A model generated the notes under the pieces. That model made no database searches and was not told the DNA's origin. It was given only the letters and a program-made list of their open reading frames with translations. Below are positions 32,727 to 41,447 of a DNA stretch of 64,000 nucleotides, piece by piece (position 1 is the first letter of the stretch; each line of letters begins with the position of its first letter). The position numbers were made by a program, and so were the translations under genes. This DNA comes from SUG1106 sp051883095 (GTDB lineage: Bacteria > Bacillota > Clostridia > Peptostreptococcales > Anaerovoracaceae): NCBI GenBank assembly GCA_051883095.1, contig JBJETB010000022.1, positions 10,522 to 74,521 on the forward strand, given 5' to 3'.

Positions 32727-33560
32727 ATGGCAAATATGCTGGTAGACAAGGAAAAGTGCGTAGGATGCGGGTTGTGTGCGAGAGACTGCCTGCGCAACAT
32801 GATTTTTATGAGAGATGGCAAAGCTGAGATTGATGATTCAGAATGCATCAAGTGCGGTCACTGCATTTCAGTATGTCCGCAGGATGCCGTCACGCTAGGG
32901 TCCATTGAAAATACACAGTGGGACTTAGACGGCTCCGGAGCAAGGCGAGGCGGCGCGCCGGAGGCAGAGGATTTCCTGGACTTTCTTAAGTTCAGAAGGA
33001 GCATAAGACAATATAAAAAGCAGGAAATTGAGCCGGAAAAGCTTGAGATGATAATTGAAGCCGGAAGGTACTCGCCGACAGCAGGAAACCGCCAGCAGAA
33101 CCGATTTATAATTCTGAAAGAAAAGGCGGAGCAGGTTCGTGAGGCGTCAATAAAGGTACTTAAAGATGCGGCGGAAAACCATACAATAGACCTGGGAGCG
33201 CGTGAGATATATAGAAAAAGCTGGGCCAGAATGTACGATGATTATACGGCAGGGCGGCGAGACAGGATGTTTTTTGATGCTCCTGCAGTGATACTGATAG
33301 TAAGCGATGAAAGCAATCATTATGCGGAAATCGATGGGGGTATCGCGGCTTCAAGAATGGAGCTTCAGGCCAATGCACTGGGGCTTGGCGTATGCTATAT
33401 AGGCTTTCTCAACACTGCTATGGAATTTGACGGCAAGATCAAGGAACTGGCCGGCCTCAAAGAGGGCGAGAAGCTGGCAGTGGCTTTTGTCACCGGATAT
33501 CCTGATGTAGAGTATCAGAGACCTGCACCGAGAAAACCTGCCAATGTAAGAAAACTATAA
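32727..33560 (+). CDS. Ferredoxin-nitroreductase fusion protein
   Basis: 277 residues. The N-terminal ~60 residues hold two 4Fe-4S motifs (CVGCGLCARDC and CIKCGHCISVC). The rest is a nitroreductase-type flavin domain with RRSIRQYKKQEIEP near residue 90 and SPTAGNRQQNRF near 115. Such fusions are common in anaerobes, where the ferredoxin part passes electrons to FMN; true substrates are usually unknown. A TATAAT box about 45 bases upstream (GTGGTATAATGGG) marks a likely promoter. Confidence 0.9.
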   Translation: MANMLVDKEKCVGCGLCARDCLRNMIFMRDGKAEIDDSECIKCGHCISVCPQDAVTLGSIENTQWDLDGSGARRGGAPEAEDFLDFLKFRRSIRQYKKQEIEPEKLEMIIEAGRYSPTAGNRQQNRFIILKEKAEQVREASIKVLKDAAENHTIDLGAREIYRKSWARMYDDYTAGRRDRMFFDAPAVILIVSDESNHYAEIDGGIAASRMELQANALGLGVCYIGFLNTAMEFDGKIKELAGLKEGEKLAVAFVTGYPDVEYQRPAPRKPANVRKL

Positions 33561-33595
33561 CATTGTACTTTAAACTTATTAGAGACGACTGGAAG

Positions 33596-34351
33596 ATGGA
33601 CAAGAAAGAAATAAAAAAAGCTTTTATAGATACAGTGCCCGTGATGACAGGGTATCTGGTTCTGGGCATAGGTTTTGGGATAATACTTAAGACTAAAGGC
33701 TTCGGAGTGCTGTGGGCACTGGCAATGAGTACAGTTATATATGCAGGCTCCATGCAGTTTGTGGCTATAGATCTTATGACGGGAGGTGCATCCCTGGCGG
33801 TGACTGCCCTGACGACGCTGATGGTCAATGCCAGACATCTGTTTTACGGAATTTCCATGGTGGACAGATATAAAGGTGCGGGCCAAAAGAAGCCTTACAT
33901 GATCTACGCACTTACTGACGAGACATATTCTCTGGTGTGCGGTGAAGACAGCAAAAAAGCCGATAATCCTTCTTCAACAGGTACGGAGGGGGAAGTTGAG
34001 AAGGCTCGCAGACACAGATACTACTTTACGGTGTCGCTTCTGGACCAGATATACTGGGTGACGGGAAGTGTCTGCGGCTCCCTGCTGGGTTCAATCATAC
34101 CCTTCAACACGGAGGGCATTGATTTCGCATTGACGGCGCTCTTCGTAACGGTTTTTGTGGAGCAATGGCTTTCCACCGACAAACACGGGCCGGCTCTTGC
34201 AGGTCTGGGCGCTTCTGTACTGTGCCTTGTCATATTCGGTGCAGATAATTTTCTGATCCCGACCATGATTCTGATTACGGTAGTTCTGACACTGATGAGA
34301 AAGCGGCTCGAGTCGGTCGGAGAGTCCGGAAAGGAGGCCCGGTATGAGTAA
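33596..34351 (+). CDS. azlC: AzlC-family branched-chain amino acid exporter, large subunit
   Basis: About 251 residues from the ATG at 33596, which begins the usual AzlC sequence (AFIDTVPVMTGYLVLGIGFGI); a TTG at 33563 is also in frame and neither has a strong ribosome site. GSMQFVAIDL near residue 45 and NARHLFYGISM near 77 are family motifs. With AzlD it exports branched-chain amino acids or analogues. A hydrophilic insertion near 118-135 (DSKKADNPSSTGTEGEVEK) interrupts the usual loop. The stop overlaps the azlD start. Confidence 0.88.
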   Translation: MDKKEIKKAFIDTVPVMTGYLVLGIGFGIILKTKGFGVLWALAMSTVIYAGSMQFVAIDLMTGGASLAVTALTTLMVNARHLFYGISMVDRYKGAGQKKPYMIYALTDETYSLVCGEDSKKADNPSSTGTEGEVEKARRHRYYFTVSLLDQIYWVTGSVCGSLLGSIIPFNTEGIDFALTALFVTVFVEQWLSTDKHGPALAGLGASVLCLVIFGADNFLIPTMILITVVLTLMRKRLESVGESGKEARYE

Positions 34352-34670
34352 CGTACATGCAATGCTTATCGTAGCAGTGGCCGGAATAGTGACAGCAACG
34401 CTGCGCTTCCTGCCTTTCCTTATTTTTGGAGGAGAACGCAAAACACCGGCATACATAACGTACCTGGGCAAAGTGCTGCCCTATGCCATAATGGCCATGC
34501 TGGTGGTTTTCTGCCTTAAAAACGTGTCCCTTGTGACCGTACCATACGGTCTGCCGGAGCTTATTTCCTGCGCCCTGGTGGTGCTCCTGCATGTCTGGAA
34601 AAGAAATACACTTCTAAGCATAATCGGCGGAACAGCGTGCTATATGGTGCTGGTTCAGCTGGTATTTTAA
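34344..34670 (+). CDS. azlD: AzlD-family branched-chain amino acid transporter, small subunit
   Basis: 108 residues, four hydrophobic segments, with TATLRFLPFLIFGG near residue 17 and LPYAIMAMLVVFCLK near 50 as in AzlD. The ATG overlaps the azlC stop by 8 bases and follows AAGGAGG. Works as the partner of AzlC. Confidence 0.88.
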   Translation: MSNVHAMLIVAVAGIVTATLRFLPFLIFGGERKTPAYITYLGKVLPYAIMAMLVVFCLKNVSLVTVPYGLPELISCALVVLLHVWKRNTLLSIIGGTACYMVLVQLVF

Positions 34671-34745
34671 GAAAACAATTGAAGGCTCGGACAATTCAAG
34701 TTATAATATAAGGTAATTAAAAAATAACCCAACGGAGGAAACAGA

Positions 34746-35726
34746 ATGGATAACAATAAACGCCCTGAAACCATGGAAAGAATCACGACACCGGCTCTGG
34801 CGGAAGCATTTATCGCAGAACAGGTGGAGGCAATAAAGAAGCAGGTTGGAGATAAAAAGGTGCTGCTGGCACTTTCCGGCGGTGTAGACTCATCGGTAGT
34901 TGCCGCATTGCTGATCAAGGCCATCGGCGAGCAGCTTGTCTGCGTGCATGTAAACCACGGCCTTTTGAGAAAAGGCGAGCCGGAGCAGGTTGTCGAGGTT
35001 TTTCGCAACCAGATGAAGGCAAATTTAATATATGTTGATGCTGTTGACAGATTCCTGGATAAGCTGGCAGGAGTTGCAGACCCTGAAACCAAGCGTAAAA
35101 TCATCGGCGCCGAATTCATCCGCGTCTTCGAAGAGGAAGCTCGCAAGCTTTCAGGCATCGAGTTCCTGGCACAGGGTACTATTTATCCTGACATTCTGGA
35201 AAGCGACGGCGTAAAGGCTCATCACAATGTAGGTGGCCTTCCTGAGGATCTGCAGTTTGAGCTGGTTGAGCCGGTTAAGCTGCTCTTTAAGGACGAGGTG
35301 CGTGTAGTCGGCAAGGCTCCCGGTCTTCCTGACAGCATGGTTTATCGTCAGCCGTTCCCAGGACCGGGACTTGGCGTTCGCTGCCTGGGTGCTATCACCC
35401 GCGACAGACTGGAAGCAGTTCGTGAGTCCGATGCGATCCTTCGTGAGGAGTTCGCAAAGAACGGCCTGGAGGGCAAGGTTTGGCAGTACTTCACCGCTGT
35501 GCCAGATTTCAAGTCGGTAGGCGTGAAGGACGGAGCCAGAACTTTCGCTTATCCTGTAATCATCCGTGCGGTGAACACTGTGGATGCTATGACTGCAACT
35601 GTTGAGGACGTGCCGTTTGCACTGCTTCAGCACATCACCGACAGAATCACCCACGAGGTTGAAGGAGTGAACAGAGTGCTGTTTGACCTGACACCAAAGC
35701 CAGTGGGCACGATTGAGTGGGAATAA
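34746..35726 (+). CDS. guaA: GMP synthetase, ATP-pyrophosphatase subunit only
   Basis: 326 residues. The PP-loop LALSGGVDSSVVAALL near residue 40, LAQGTIYPDILES near 140, HHNVGGLPEDLQFELVEP near 160, RQPFPGPGLGVRCLG near 200 and the C-terminal DLTPKPVGTIEWE are those of the synthetase half that adenylates XMP. The ~190-residue glutaminase domain fused in most bacteria is absent, and the ATG with CGGAGG shows this is not a truncation, so a separate GuaAa-type subunit is expected elsewhere. Its 3' end is the attachment site of the following island. Confidence 0.93.
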   Translation: MDNNKRPETMERITTPALAEAFIAEQVEAIKKQVGDKKVLLALSGGVDSSVVAALLIKAIGEQLVCVHVNHGLLRKGEPEQVVEVFRNQMKANLIYVDAVDRFLDKLAGVADPETKRKIIGAEFIRVFEEEARKLSGIEFLAQGTIYPDILESDGVKAHHNVGGLPEDLQFELVEPVKLLFKDEVRVVGKAPGLPDSMVYRQPFPGPGLGVRCLGAITRDRLEAVRESDAILREEFAKNGLEGKVWQYFTAVPDFKSVGVKDGARTFAYPVIIRAVNTVDAMTATVEDVPFALLQHITDRITHEVEGVNRVLFDLTPKPVGTIEWE

Positions 35727-35771
35727 TCACGACAAATACGAAATCCCTTGGAATTCCAAGGGGTTTGATTT
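35717..35771 (+). repeat. guaA 3'-end attachment repeat with palindromic terminator (copy 1)
   Basis: 55 bp covering the last guaA codons and terminator; 53 of 55 bases match 49530-49584. It includes the palindrome CCCTTGGAATTCCAAGGG, which with following T-runs is the guaA terminator. Shorter copies lie at 43531 and 45718. Interpretation: the left attachment site of the integrative element. Confidence 0.8.
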
Positions 35772-35784
35772 CTTTTTTGCGCTG

Positions 35785-35811
35785 TTGAGTACAGTTTGAG
35801 TACAAAAATCA
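35785..35811 (+). other. Putative integrase arm-binding site, left copy
   Basis: TTGAGTACA-GT-TTGAGTACA followed by AAAATCA; a 27-bp sequence repeated in the same orientation with 2 mismatches at 45594-45620. Both copies lie on the inner side of guaA-end repeats, as attP arm sites do. Sequence from here to 35971 holds no gene. Confidence 0.5.
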
Positions 35812-35971
35812 GCAAAGCCATATCCTATAGTATTATTTTGACCTTCTATTTTATGAATATGCCTTTATCATCATTTTCCTCAACAAACTGGAAGTTGTCA
35901 CATTCTCTTGCAGCTCATTTCCTCGTGAATCAGAGTGAAGTTCAGATCAATTTAGATTCTGTATTTGTTCT

Positions 35972-36787
35972 TTATACTTTGACCGGTGTTGTTATCTCTT
36001 TCAGGTTAATATCACATAGATAATCAGCTTGTTTCTCATCCATTTTTCCGCCAACGTATATATTAGATGATAGTGTTATTTTCTGATAATACGTGTTCAT
36101 AAACAAATCATGATACTTTATGTGTATTACAATATCAAAATTTTTATATTTTTGCATCACTTCATGCTTTATAGTATATCTGAACATTTCGGATTCGCCT
36201 AAATCAAGAAAATCATCTTCTGTGATTTTGTCAAAATTGAAATAAATATGTATAGGGAATGCAGCCTCCTCACCAGGTTGCAACAAATTAACCGATCGAT
36301 TTGATGTATCGGCATTTCGTTGCATAAGGATGGGGTAATGAGTTCTTCCATCATCAATCTCATCTATATCAAAATCGAATTCAACTGCGGGCCCCAATCC
36401 AATATTTTTAATATAAACGATACTCGTGTATTCAGGGCCGTTGTTTTCCTTTGGCTCGCAGCCAATCGGCAATTCCGCAATTATCTTATTTGTTCCTACC
36501 AACTTGTTGTCATGGACATAGCGTATTGCACAATAAGGCCTAACTTGTAATTCTCGATCTTTTTTATTCTGTTTGTTCGTATACCGAATCGTAATGATAA
36601 TGCCAGCAAGAGAAACAATTGCACCAATGAGAGCACCTATATATCCACCGAAAAATCCAACCCAGTCAGAGTTTTCTATATTGCTTGGAAATCCGTTCCC
36701 GATTATTAGCCAATCAATAGCAAAAGGTAGTCCAATTATTAGTATCAATGATATTAATATGATGATAAATACCGTTTTCTTTTTCAT
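35972..36787 (-). CDS. Hypothetical two-TM membrane protein in the island
   Basis: 271 residues from the ATG at 36787 (AAGGT upstream; another ATG at 36805 is possible). Residues 1-25 and about 40-65 are hydrophobic (VFIIILISLILIIGLPFAI and FGGYIGALIGAIVSLAGIIITI), followed by a basic TNKQNKKDRE stretch and a soluble, beta-rich C-terminal region of ~190 residues. This layout (two helices, then a cytoplasmic domain) is common in accessory regions, but no function is recognised. Low GC compared with guaA next to it. Transcribed away from the recombination genes. Confidence 0.65.
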   Translation of the reverse strand: MKKKTVFIIILISLILIIGLPFAIDWLIIGNGFPSNIENSDWVGFFGGYIGALIGAIVSLAGIIITIRYTNKQNKKDRELQVRPYCAIRYVHDNKLVGTNKIIAELPIGCEPKENNGPEYTSIVYIKNIGLGPAVEFDFDIDEIDDGRTHYPILMQRNADTSNRSVNLLQPGEEAAFPIHIYFNFDKITEDDFLDLGESEMFRYTIKHEVMQKYKNFDIVIHIKYHDLFMNTYYQKITLSSNIYVGGKMDEKQADYLCDINLKEITTPVKV

Positions 36788-36898
36788 AGCAAGTACCTTA
36801 CCCAAAATATTTTTACATCAATTATCACATAATATCTGTGTTCCGTTAAGTATATCCGTACGATAAATTCTAATTTCATGAATAAATACTTTGCTGCA

Positions 36899-37525
36899 TT
36901 ATTCAATTTCCGATTTATTTATTATAGATGTCTTCTCGTCAGCATGAACTTCCAGACCATTTTCTAGCATTTCCTGGAACGAAAGCATGTCAGATTGCAA
37001 CCAGTTTTCCTGTGCTTCTTTTAATTTCCTAAAATCTTCATTCTCTGGATTTTCTTTACACTGGGCATTAAGCTGATACCAATGCAGCAAATCACCAAGG
37101 GCAGGTTCGAAAGAGGCTTTAAAGGTCAGATCCTCAATTTGAGTGCATTGAGTGCCGTTTTTAAACATGATGAAATCCTGGAAAAACGGTGTGGGAACGA
37201 TTCTCACAGTACTGTAATCCGGTCGCCCTTTGCATTTTTCTTCCCATGTCAGATCAATAATTCCTGCGTTTATCATGTACATAAGAACTCCCATGACATT
37301 TCCAACCGTTTTATATTTTACCTTTGGCACATCTGTACCCGTCAGAGCGAAGGTGTTGATATTTAATGCTTCGGCGATTCGTTCTATCTGAGGTTCTTTC
37401 GGCTCCATTTTATCCGTTTCATATTTTCGAATGGACACCGGGTGAATACCGGTAAGTTCGGCAAGTTTGGCCTGTGTCATACCCTGCTTTTCCCGAAAAT
37501 ATTTTATTTTTTCACCAATGGTCAT
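36899..37525 (-). CDS. XRE-family transcriptional regulator of the element
   Basis: 208 residues. The N-terminal HTH (IKYFREKQGMTQAKLAELTG, then HPVSIRKYETDKMEP) is a classical cI-like domain; the C-terminal ~140 residues do not match a domain I know. It is divergent from xis/int, and the intergenic region carries two near-identical dyads with GTAGC/GCTAC arms over the xis promoter. It probably represses excision and transfer genes and itself, as in other integrative elements. Confidence 0.85.
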   Translation of the reverse strand: MTIGEKIKYFREKQGMTQAKLAELTGIHPVSIRKYETDKMEPKEPQIERIAEALNINTFALTGTDVPKVKYKTVGNVMGVLMYMINAGIIDLTWEEKCKGRPDYSTVRIVPTPFFQDFIMFKNGTQCTQIEDLTFKASFEPALGDLLHWYQLNAQCKENPENEDFRKLKEAQENWLQSDMLSFQEMLENGLEVHADEKTSIINKSEIE

Positions 37526-37623
37526 TTTTTCACCGCCTTTGTATCGAGATGGCTACATTATAACATGCCACGAGCAAAAACGCCAGCCAATATAGCGTAT
37601 ATGGCGGGTGAGAAATAAAATAC

Positions 37624-37680
37624 TTGACAGTAGCGATAGCGCTACATATAATTGTATTATGAATGTAGCGATAAAGCTAC
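37624..37680 (+). promoter_or_regulatory. Operator-controlled promoter of xis-int
   Basis: TTGACA (37624-37629), a 17-bp spacer and TATAAT (37647-37652) form a consensus promoter. GTAGC-GATAGC-GCTAC (37630-37645) exactly fills the spacer, and GTAGC-GATAAA-GCTAC (37665-37680) lies 35 bp further. These are the likely XRE repressor sites. Confidence 0.85.
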
Positions 37681-37704
37681 AAAAATAAAGAGAGGGGAAT
37701 CATC

Positions 37705-37893
37705 ATGAACAATGAAAACAAAATGTACGTTACTGCAGGTGAAGTTGCATCCATACTTGGAATTTCGGAGGGACATGCATATAAGATTATCAGGATGCTG
37801 AACGAGGAACTTAAGACAGCAGGCTATCTGACGATAGCAGGGAAAGTGCCGGTGAAATATTTTGAGAAGCGGTGGTACGGTTTCGGAGCGTAA
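37705..37893 (+). CDS. xis: Excisionase-like small HTH protein
   Basis: 62 residues: YVTAGEVASILGISEGHAYKIIRMLNEEL is a MerR/Xis-type winged helix, and the C-terminal AGKVPVKYFEKRWYG matches small DNA-binding excisionases of Gram-positive elements. It is 12 bases upstream of int and preceded by GAGAGGGG. Such proteins bend DNA to favour excision. Confidence 0.8.
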   Translation: MNNENKMYVTAGEVASILGISEGHAYKIIRMLNEELKTAGYLTIAGKVPVKYFEKRWYGFGA

Positions 37894-37905
37894 GGAGGAA
37901 AGACA

Positions 37906-38991
37906 GTGAAAGCAGAAAAAGATCCAAAGACGGGAAAGTGGCTGATTCAGTATCGATATACAGATTGGCAGGGTAATCGAAAAAAGTCTACGAAGCGAGG
38001 ATTTGATACGAAACGTGAAGCGGAAGAATGGCTTCGAAGATTTATGGATAAGCAGAAAATCAACTTCGATATGAATTTCGAAGAATTCGTGGAAATCTAC
38101 ATGGAAGATATGGCAGCACGGCTGAGAGAACACACTATGGTAAATAAGCGCTACATTATTGAACTGAAGATTTTGCCTTATTTCGGAAAGAAAAAGGTGA
38201 ACAGCATTACAGCTGCAGATGTGCGAAAATGGCAGAATACATTGATGAAGCAGGGATATTCCAAAACTTATCTGAAGACGATTAACAATCAGCTTTCAGC
38301 AATTTTCAACTATGCTTCCCGGTATTATGATTATGACAACAATCCATGCAGAAAAGCCGGCAGCATGGGGAAAAACAAAGCAGATGAAATGAAGATATGG
38401 ACCAAGGAGGAGTTTGGAGAATTCATTGATGTACTGATGAATAAGCGACAGTCTTATGTAGCGTTCATGATACTCTATTGGACGGGAATCCGTGTGGGAG
38501 AATTGCTGGCATTGACTCCCGGTGATTTTGACTTCGAGAACCTGACCTTATCTATTACGAAGTCTTATCAGAGAATCAAAGGCAGGGATGTGATTACAGA
38601 GCCGAAGACACCAAAGAGCCGCAGGGTAATCAGCATACCGAAATTCCTTGCTGAAAATGTAAAGGAATATATTGATTACATATATGGCATGGAATCGGAT
38701 AATCGAATGTTTCCTTTTGCAAAAACATACATTGAGCATGAGATGCAGCGAGGGATTAAGCTGAGCGGAGTAAAGCCAATCCGGGTGCATGATCTTCGGC
38801 ATAGCCACGCTAGTCTGCTGGTAGAAATGGGTTTTTCCATTCTTGAAATTGCAGAACGGCTTGGCCATGAAAGAGTGGAAACGACGATGGATACCTATGC
38901 ACATTTATATCCGAATAAGCAGACGGCATTAGCGGATCGGCTTGAAAAGTTGTACAGGGATGAACATAACTATGAAGAAACAACAGCATAG
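37906..38991 (+). CDS. int: Tyrosine recombinase/integrase
   Basis: 361 residues from a GTG at 37906 (AAGGAGGAAAG upstream). An arm-binding AP2-like N-terminal segment (KWLIQYRYTDWQGNRKKSTKRGF) and a core-binding SAM-like region (about 60-160) precede the catalytic domain with R in GIRVGELLAL near 198, HDLRHSHASLL near 300, and LGHERVETTMDTYAHL near 325 with the nucleophilic Tyr. It should drive site-specific integration at the guaA 3' end, whose duplicated copies flank the island. The mobC start lies within its last codons. Confidence 0.95.
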   Translation: MKAEKDPKTGKWLIQYRYTDWQGNRKKSTKRGFDTKREAEEWLRRFMDKQKINFDMNFEEFVEIYMEDMAARLREHTMVNKRYIIELKILPYFGKKKVNSITAADVRKWQNTLMKQGYSKTYLKTINNQLSAIFNYASRYYDYDNNPCRKAGSMGKNKADEMKIWTKEEFGEFIDVLMNKRQSYVAFMILYWTGIRVGELLALTPGDFDFENLTLSITKSYQRIKGRDVITEPKTPKSRRVISIPKFLAENVKEYIDYIYGMESDNRMFPFAKTYIEHEMQRGIKLSGVKPIRVHDLRHSHASLLVEMGFSILEIAERLGHERVETTMDTYAHLYPNKQTALADRLEKLYRDEHNYEETTA

Positions 38992-39292
38992 AGAAAAAGA
39001 ACAGACCGTTTCTTTCCGCATGACCCGAGAAGATCTTCGCCGTCTGAATGCAAAGGTAATAGTCAGCGGACTTCCAAGAACCGAGTATATGACCAGGCTT
39101 GCGCTGCAGGAAGGAATTCATATCTTTGTAGGAAGATTCGAGAGTGACAGACTGGGTGTGGAGCTGAAGAAACTGCGGCGTCAGCTCGAATCGCTGGAGG
39201 AGATTTCGGAAATCGAGGACACCGTAAAAGACTGCATTGCTCTTCTTGAAATAATGATTGAAACGGAGCGAGGGGAGGATGGCCTATTATGA
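38972..39292 (+). CDS. MobC-like mobilization (relaxosome) protein
   Basis: 106 residues from the ATG at 38972, overlapping the end of int. The REKEQTVSFRMTREDLRRLNAKV region is a ribbon-helix-helix-like segment and the LKKLRRQLESL stretch a coiled coil, as in MobC-type accessory proteins that open oriT for the relaxase. A relaxase gene at 40388 supports this. The stop overlaps the next start (ATGA). Confidence 0.7.
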   Translation: MKKQQHREKEQTVSFRMTREDLRRLNAKVIVSGLPRTEYMTRLALQEGIHIFVGRFESDRLGVELKKLRRQLESLEEISEIEDTVKDCIALLEIMIETERGEDGLL

Positions 39293-40233
39293 AGGAGTAC
39301 TCTTCCGGAAACCCCATCGTGGATCAGATGGCGAAAATACAGATTACGGGTAATGTCACACCTCCAGCCTGGTACAAGACAATTACACTTGAAAATGGAA
39401 AACCAAACTCCGTTGCAATCACAATTCTGAGTGATATTGTTTACTGGTACAGACCGACAGAACTGCGAGATGAAGCCTCCGGTGAATACCTTGGGATTCG
39501 AAAGAAATTCCGGGAGGATTATTTACAGCGAAGCTACCAGCAGATTTCGGAGCAGTTCGGCTATACCAAGCGGCAGGCTAAGGATGCTGTCGTAGCTCTG
39601 GAAAAACTGGGTGTGGTAAAACGGATTTTCCGGACGGTATCGAAGGGCGGCGTTCTTGCGAACAATGTGATGTACCTTGAACTGGTGCCTGACCGACTGA
39701 TAGAAATTACTTACCCGGGAGAAATGGGGGCCCTGTGCCGTTATAACGACACAGGTATGACAATGAAAAGTGACAGCCTGCCTCGTTCTATGGCTACAGG
39801 TGCGTCAGTAAGACGCCAGACAAATACAGAGAATACTGCAAAGAATACATACCAAGATTATCATATCGCATCCGTTGATGAAGTGCGTGCCGAATGTGAT
39901 CGGTTTCGGAGACAGATAGGATATGATTCGATTCTTTTGGATTTACCTTTTAAGAAGGGGCAGCTGGACGAGATAGTATCGGTGGCAGCAGATGTTTTGA
40001 GCAGTAAACGATATTCGATCCGGGTAAACCGGGAAGACAGACCTGCAGCACAGGTGAAAGAACGGTTTCGGGAACTGGATATTAATCATGTGAAGTATGT
40101 GCTGGAGAGTATGGCAAACAGCACGTCTGAAGTGAAAAACATGCGGGCAGTCATTATAACCAGCCTGTACAATGCACCGGCAACGGTGGACAACTATTAT
40201 GCTGCCAAAGTTAATCATGAACTGGCAAAATAG
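39289..40233 (+). CDS. Replication-initiator-like / DUF6017 protein
   Basis: 314 residues. The N-terminal ~130 residues form a winged-helix region (QQISEQFGYTKRQAKDAVVALEKLGVVKRI near 85) resembling plasmid replication initiators and DnaD-like proteins. The C-terminal ~110 residues (DEVRAECDRFRRQIGYD to YYAAKVNHELA) match the DUF6017 type found next to mobilization genes in Firmicutes elements. It may start replication of the excised circle or control transfer genes. Overlaps mobC by 4 bases. Confidence 0.7.
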   Translation: MKEYSSGNPIVDQMAKIQITGNVTPPAWYKTITLENGKPNSVAITILSDIVYWYRPTELRDEASGEYLGIRKKFREDYLQRSYQQISEQFGYTKRQAKDAVVALEKLGVVKRIFRTVSKGGVLANNVMYLELVPDRLIEITYPGEMGALCRYNDTGMTMKSDSLPRSMATGASVRRQTNTENTAKNTYQDYHIASVDEVRAECDRFRRQIGYDSILLDLPFKKGQLDEIVSVAADVLSSKRYSIRVNREDRPAAQVKERFRELDINHVKYVLESMANSTSEVKNMRAVIITSLYNAPATVDNYYAAKVNHELAK

Positions 40234-40307
40234 CCACATATAAGCCCTCGGCGTTTGAGAGCGAAATACACCCATCGCACAAATAATAGATTTGTACTCT
40301 GTGTTTT

Positions 40308-40357
40308 TCGCCCTGCGGGGCGCCTCGCAGGGGCGAGCATCGGCTAAAACACGATGC
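40308..40357 (+). other. Candidate origin of transfer (oriT)
   Basis: A long GC-rich inverted repeat (TCGCCCTGCG at 40308-40317 with CGCAGGGGCGA ending 40336) is followed at once by GCATCG-N9-CGATGC (40337-40357). It lies directly upstream of the relaxase gene in an otherwise geneless 154-bp gap. Such adjacent inverted repeats are typical of oriT, but they could also be a regulatory or terminator structure. Confidence 0.45.
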
Positions 40358-40387
40358 TGGTAGAGATAAAAACAAGGAGGTGAAAGC

Positions 40388-41431
40388 ATGGACAGAAACG
40401 TTTTTATCCAGGAAAGCAAGCTCAGAAATGTAACCGGCCGCATAACTTATATCTCATCAACGGCTAAGCAGGAAAACTTGTATGCCGTATATGAGACTAC
40501 AGAGCGACCGTTCTGGAATAGGCTTGCAGGGCAAAATCAAAAGGATTATTTCAAGAGCGGCAGTGCCGGCGAGTGCATTGAAGCAAGAGAATTAATAATC
40601 GCATTGCCGGAAGAGATGCAGCAATATGATCCTAATGAGCTTCTGCGTGACTATGTTGAAAGTTTCAAAAACAGGTACGGAGTAGAGTGTATTGCAGCAC
40701 TTCATCATAACAAACGAAAGACTAACTACCACATTCATCTGATATTTTCAGAAAGAAAACTGTTGGATAAACCGGTAAGAAAGATTGCAGCACGCAACAT
40801 GTTCTACGATGAAAATGGTAAGCATGTACGTACAAAGAAAGAGATTTCTACCTCCGGTGGTGAGCTTAAACCAGGATGCAAGATAATAAAAAAGGGTGAA
40901 CCATATGAAGAAAACTTCTTTGAAAAGAAGAATGCTTTCTTCAAATCTAAAGCCTTCTCTGACGAAGTGAAGGAATTCTATGTTGGAAAGATGAATGAAA
41001 ACATGAAGGATGCTGGTTACAAAATGAAAATCTTTGATAAAGATGGGCCATATCTTCATCTGAAAAAGATTGGCAAAAACAATCCTAATGAGAAGTTCAT
41101 CAAAGAGAACAACAAACAGAGGCTGATTTGGAACAAGAATGTGAGGGTTGCATTAAGTGGTGGAATACCGACAGAAATACTTAAGGAAGTTAAACGTGTT
41201 GAGATAATCGAGCCGATAAAAGAAGCAATGAAGAATCCAGAAGCAGCAGGAATGGTAGTTCGTATAATATCAAGAGCAATCAGAACACTGATAAGATTTA
41301 TATCTGATCTGATTAAAGATAACGCAGTTGACAAAACTGTTCCCGGAACTGATAAGTTCTATGAGGCACTTGATTACAGCAGGGCACCGATGAGAACTAG
41401 AAACAGTAAGGAAAAAGAGTGGGAGAGATAG
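40388..41431 (+). CDS. MobA/MobL-family relaxase
   Basis: 347 residues, shorter than large relaxase-helicases. KTNYHIHLIFSER near residue 117 is the histidine-pair metal site of HUH relaxases (HxH), and the upstream AARELIIALPEEM-like region near 65 fits the MobL fold. A basic central part (residues 160-260) follows. It should nick oriT for conjugative mobilization by a helper system, since no type IV secretion genes are in the window. AAGGAGGTG precedes the ATG. Confidence 0.85.
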   Translation: MDRNVFIQESKLRNVTGRITYISSTAKQENLYAVYETTERPFWNRLAGQNQKDYFKSGSAGECIEARELIIALPEEMQQYDPNELLRDYVESFKNRYGVECIAALHHNKRKTNYHIHLIFSERKLLDKPVRKIAARNMFYDENGKHVRTKKEISTSGGELKPGCKIIKKGEPYEENFFEKKNAFFKSKAFSDEVKEFYVGKMNENMKDAGYKMKIFDKDGPYLHLKKIGKNNPNEKFIKENNKQRLIWNKNVRVALSGGIPTEILKEVKRVEIIEPIKEAMKNPEAAGMVVRIISRAIRTLIRFISDLIKDNAVDKTVPGTDKFYEALDYSRAPMRTRNSKEKEWER

Positions 41432-41447
41432 AGATAAAAATAAGATA

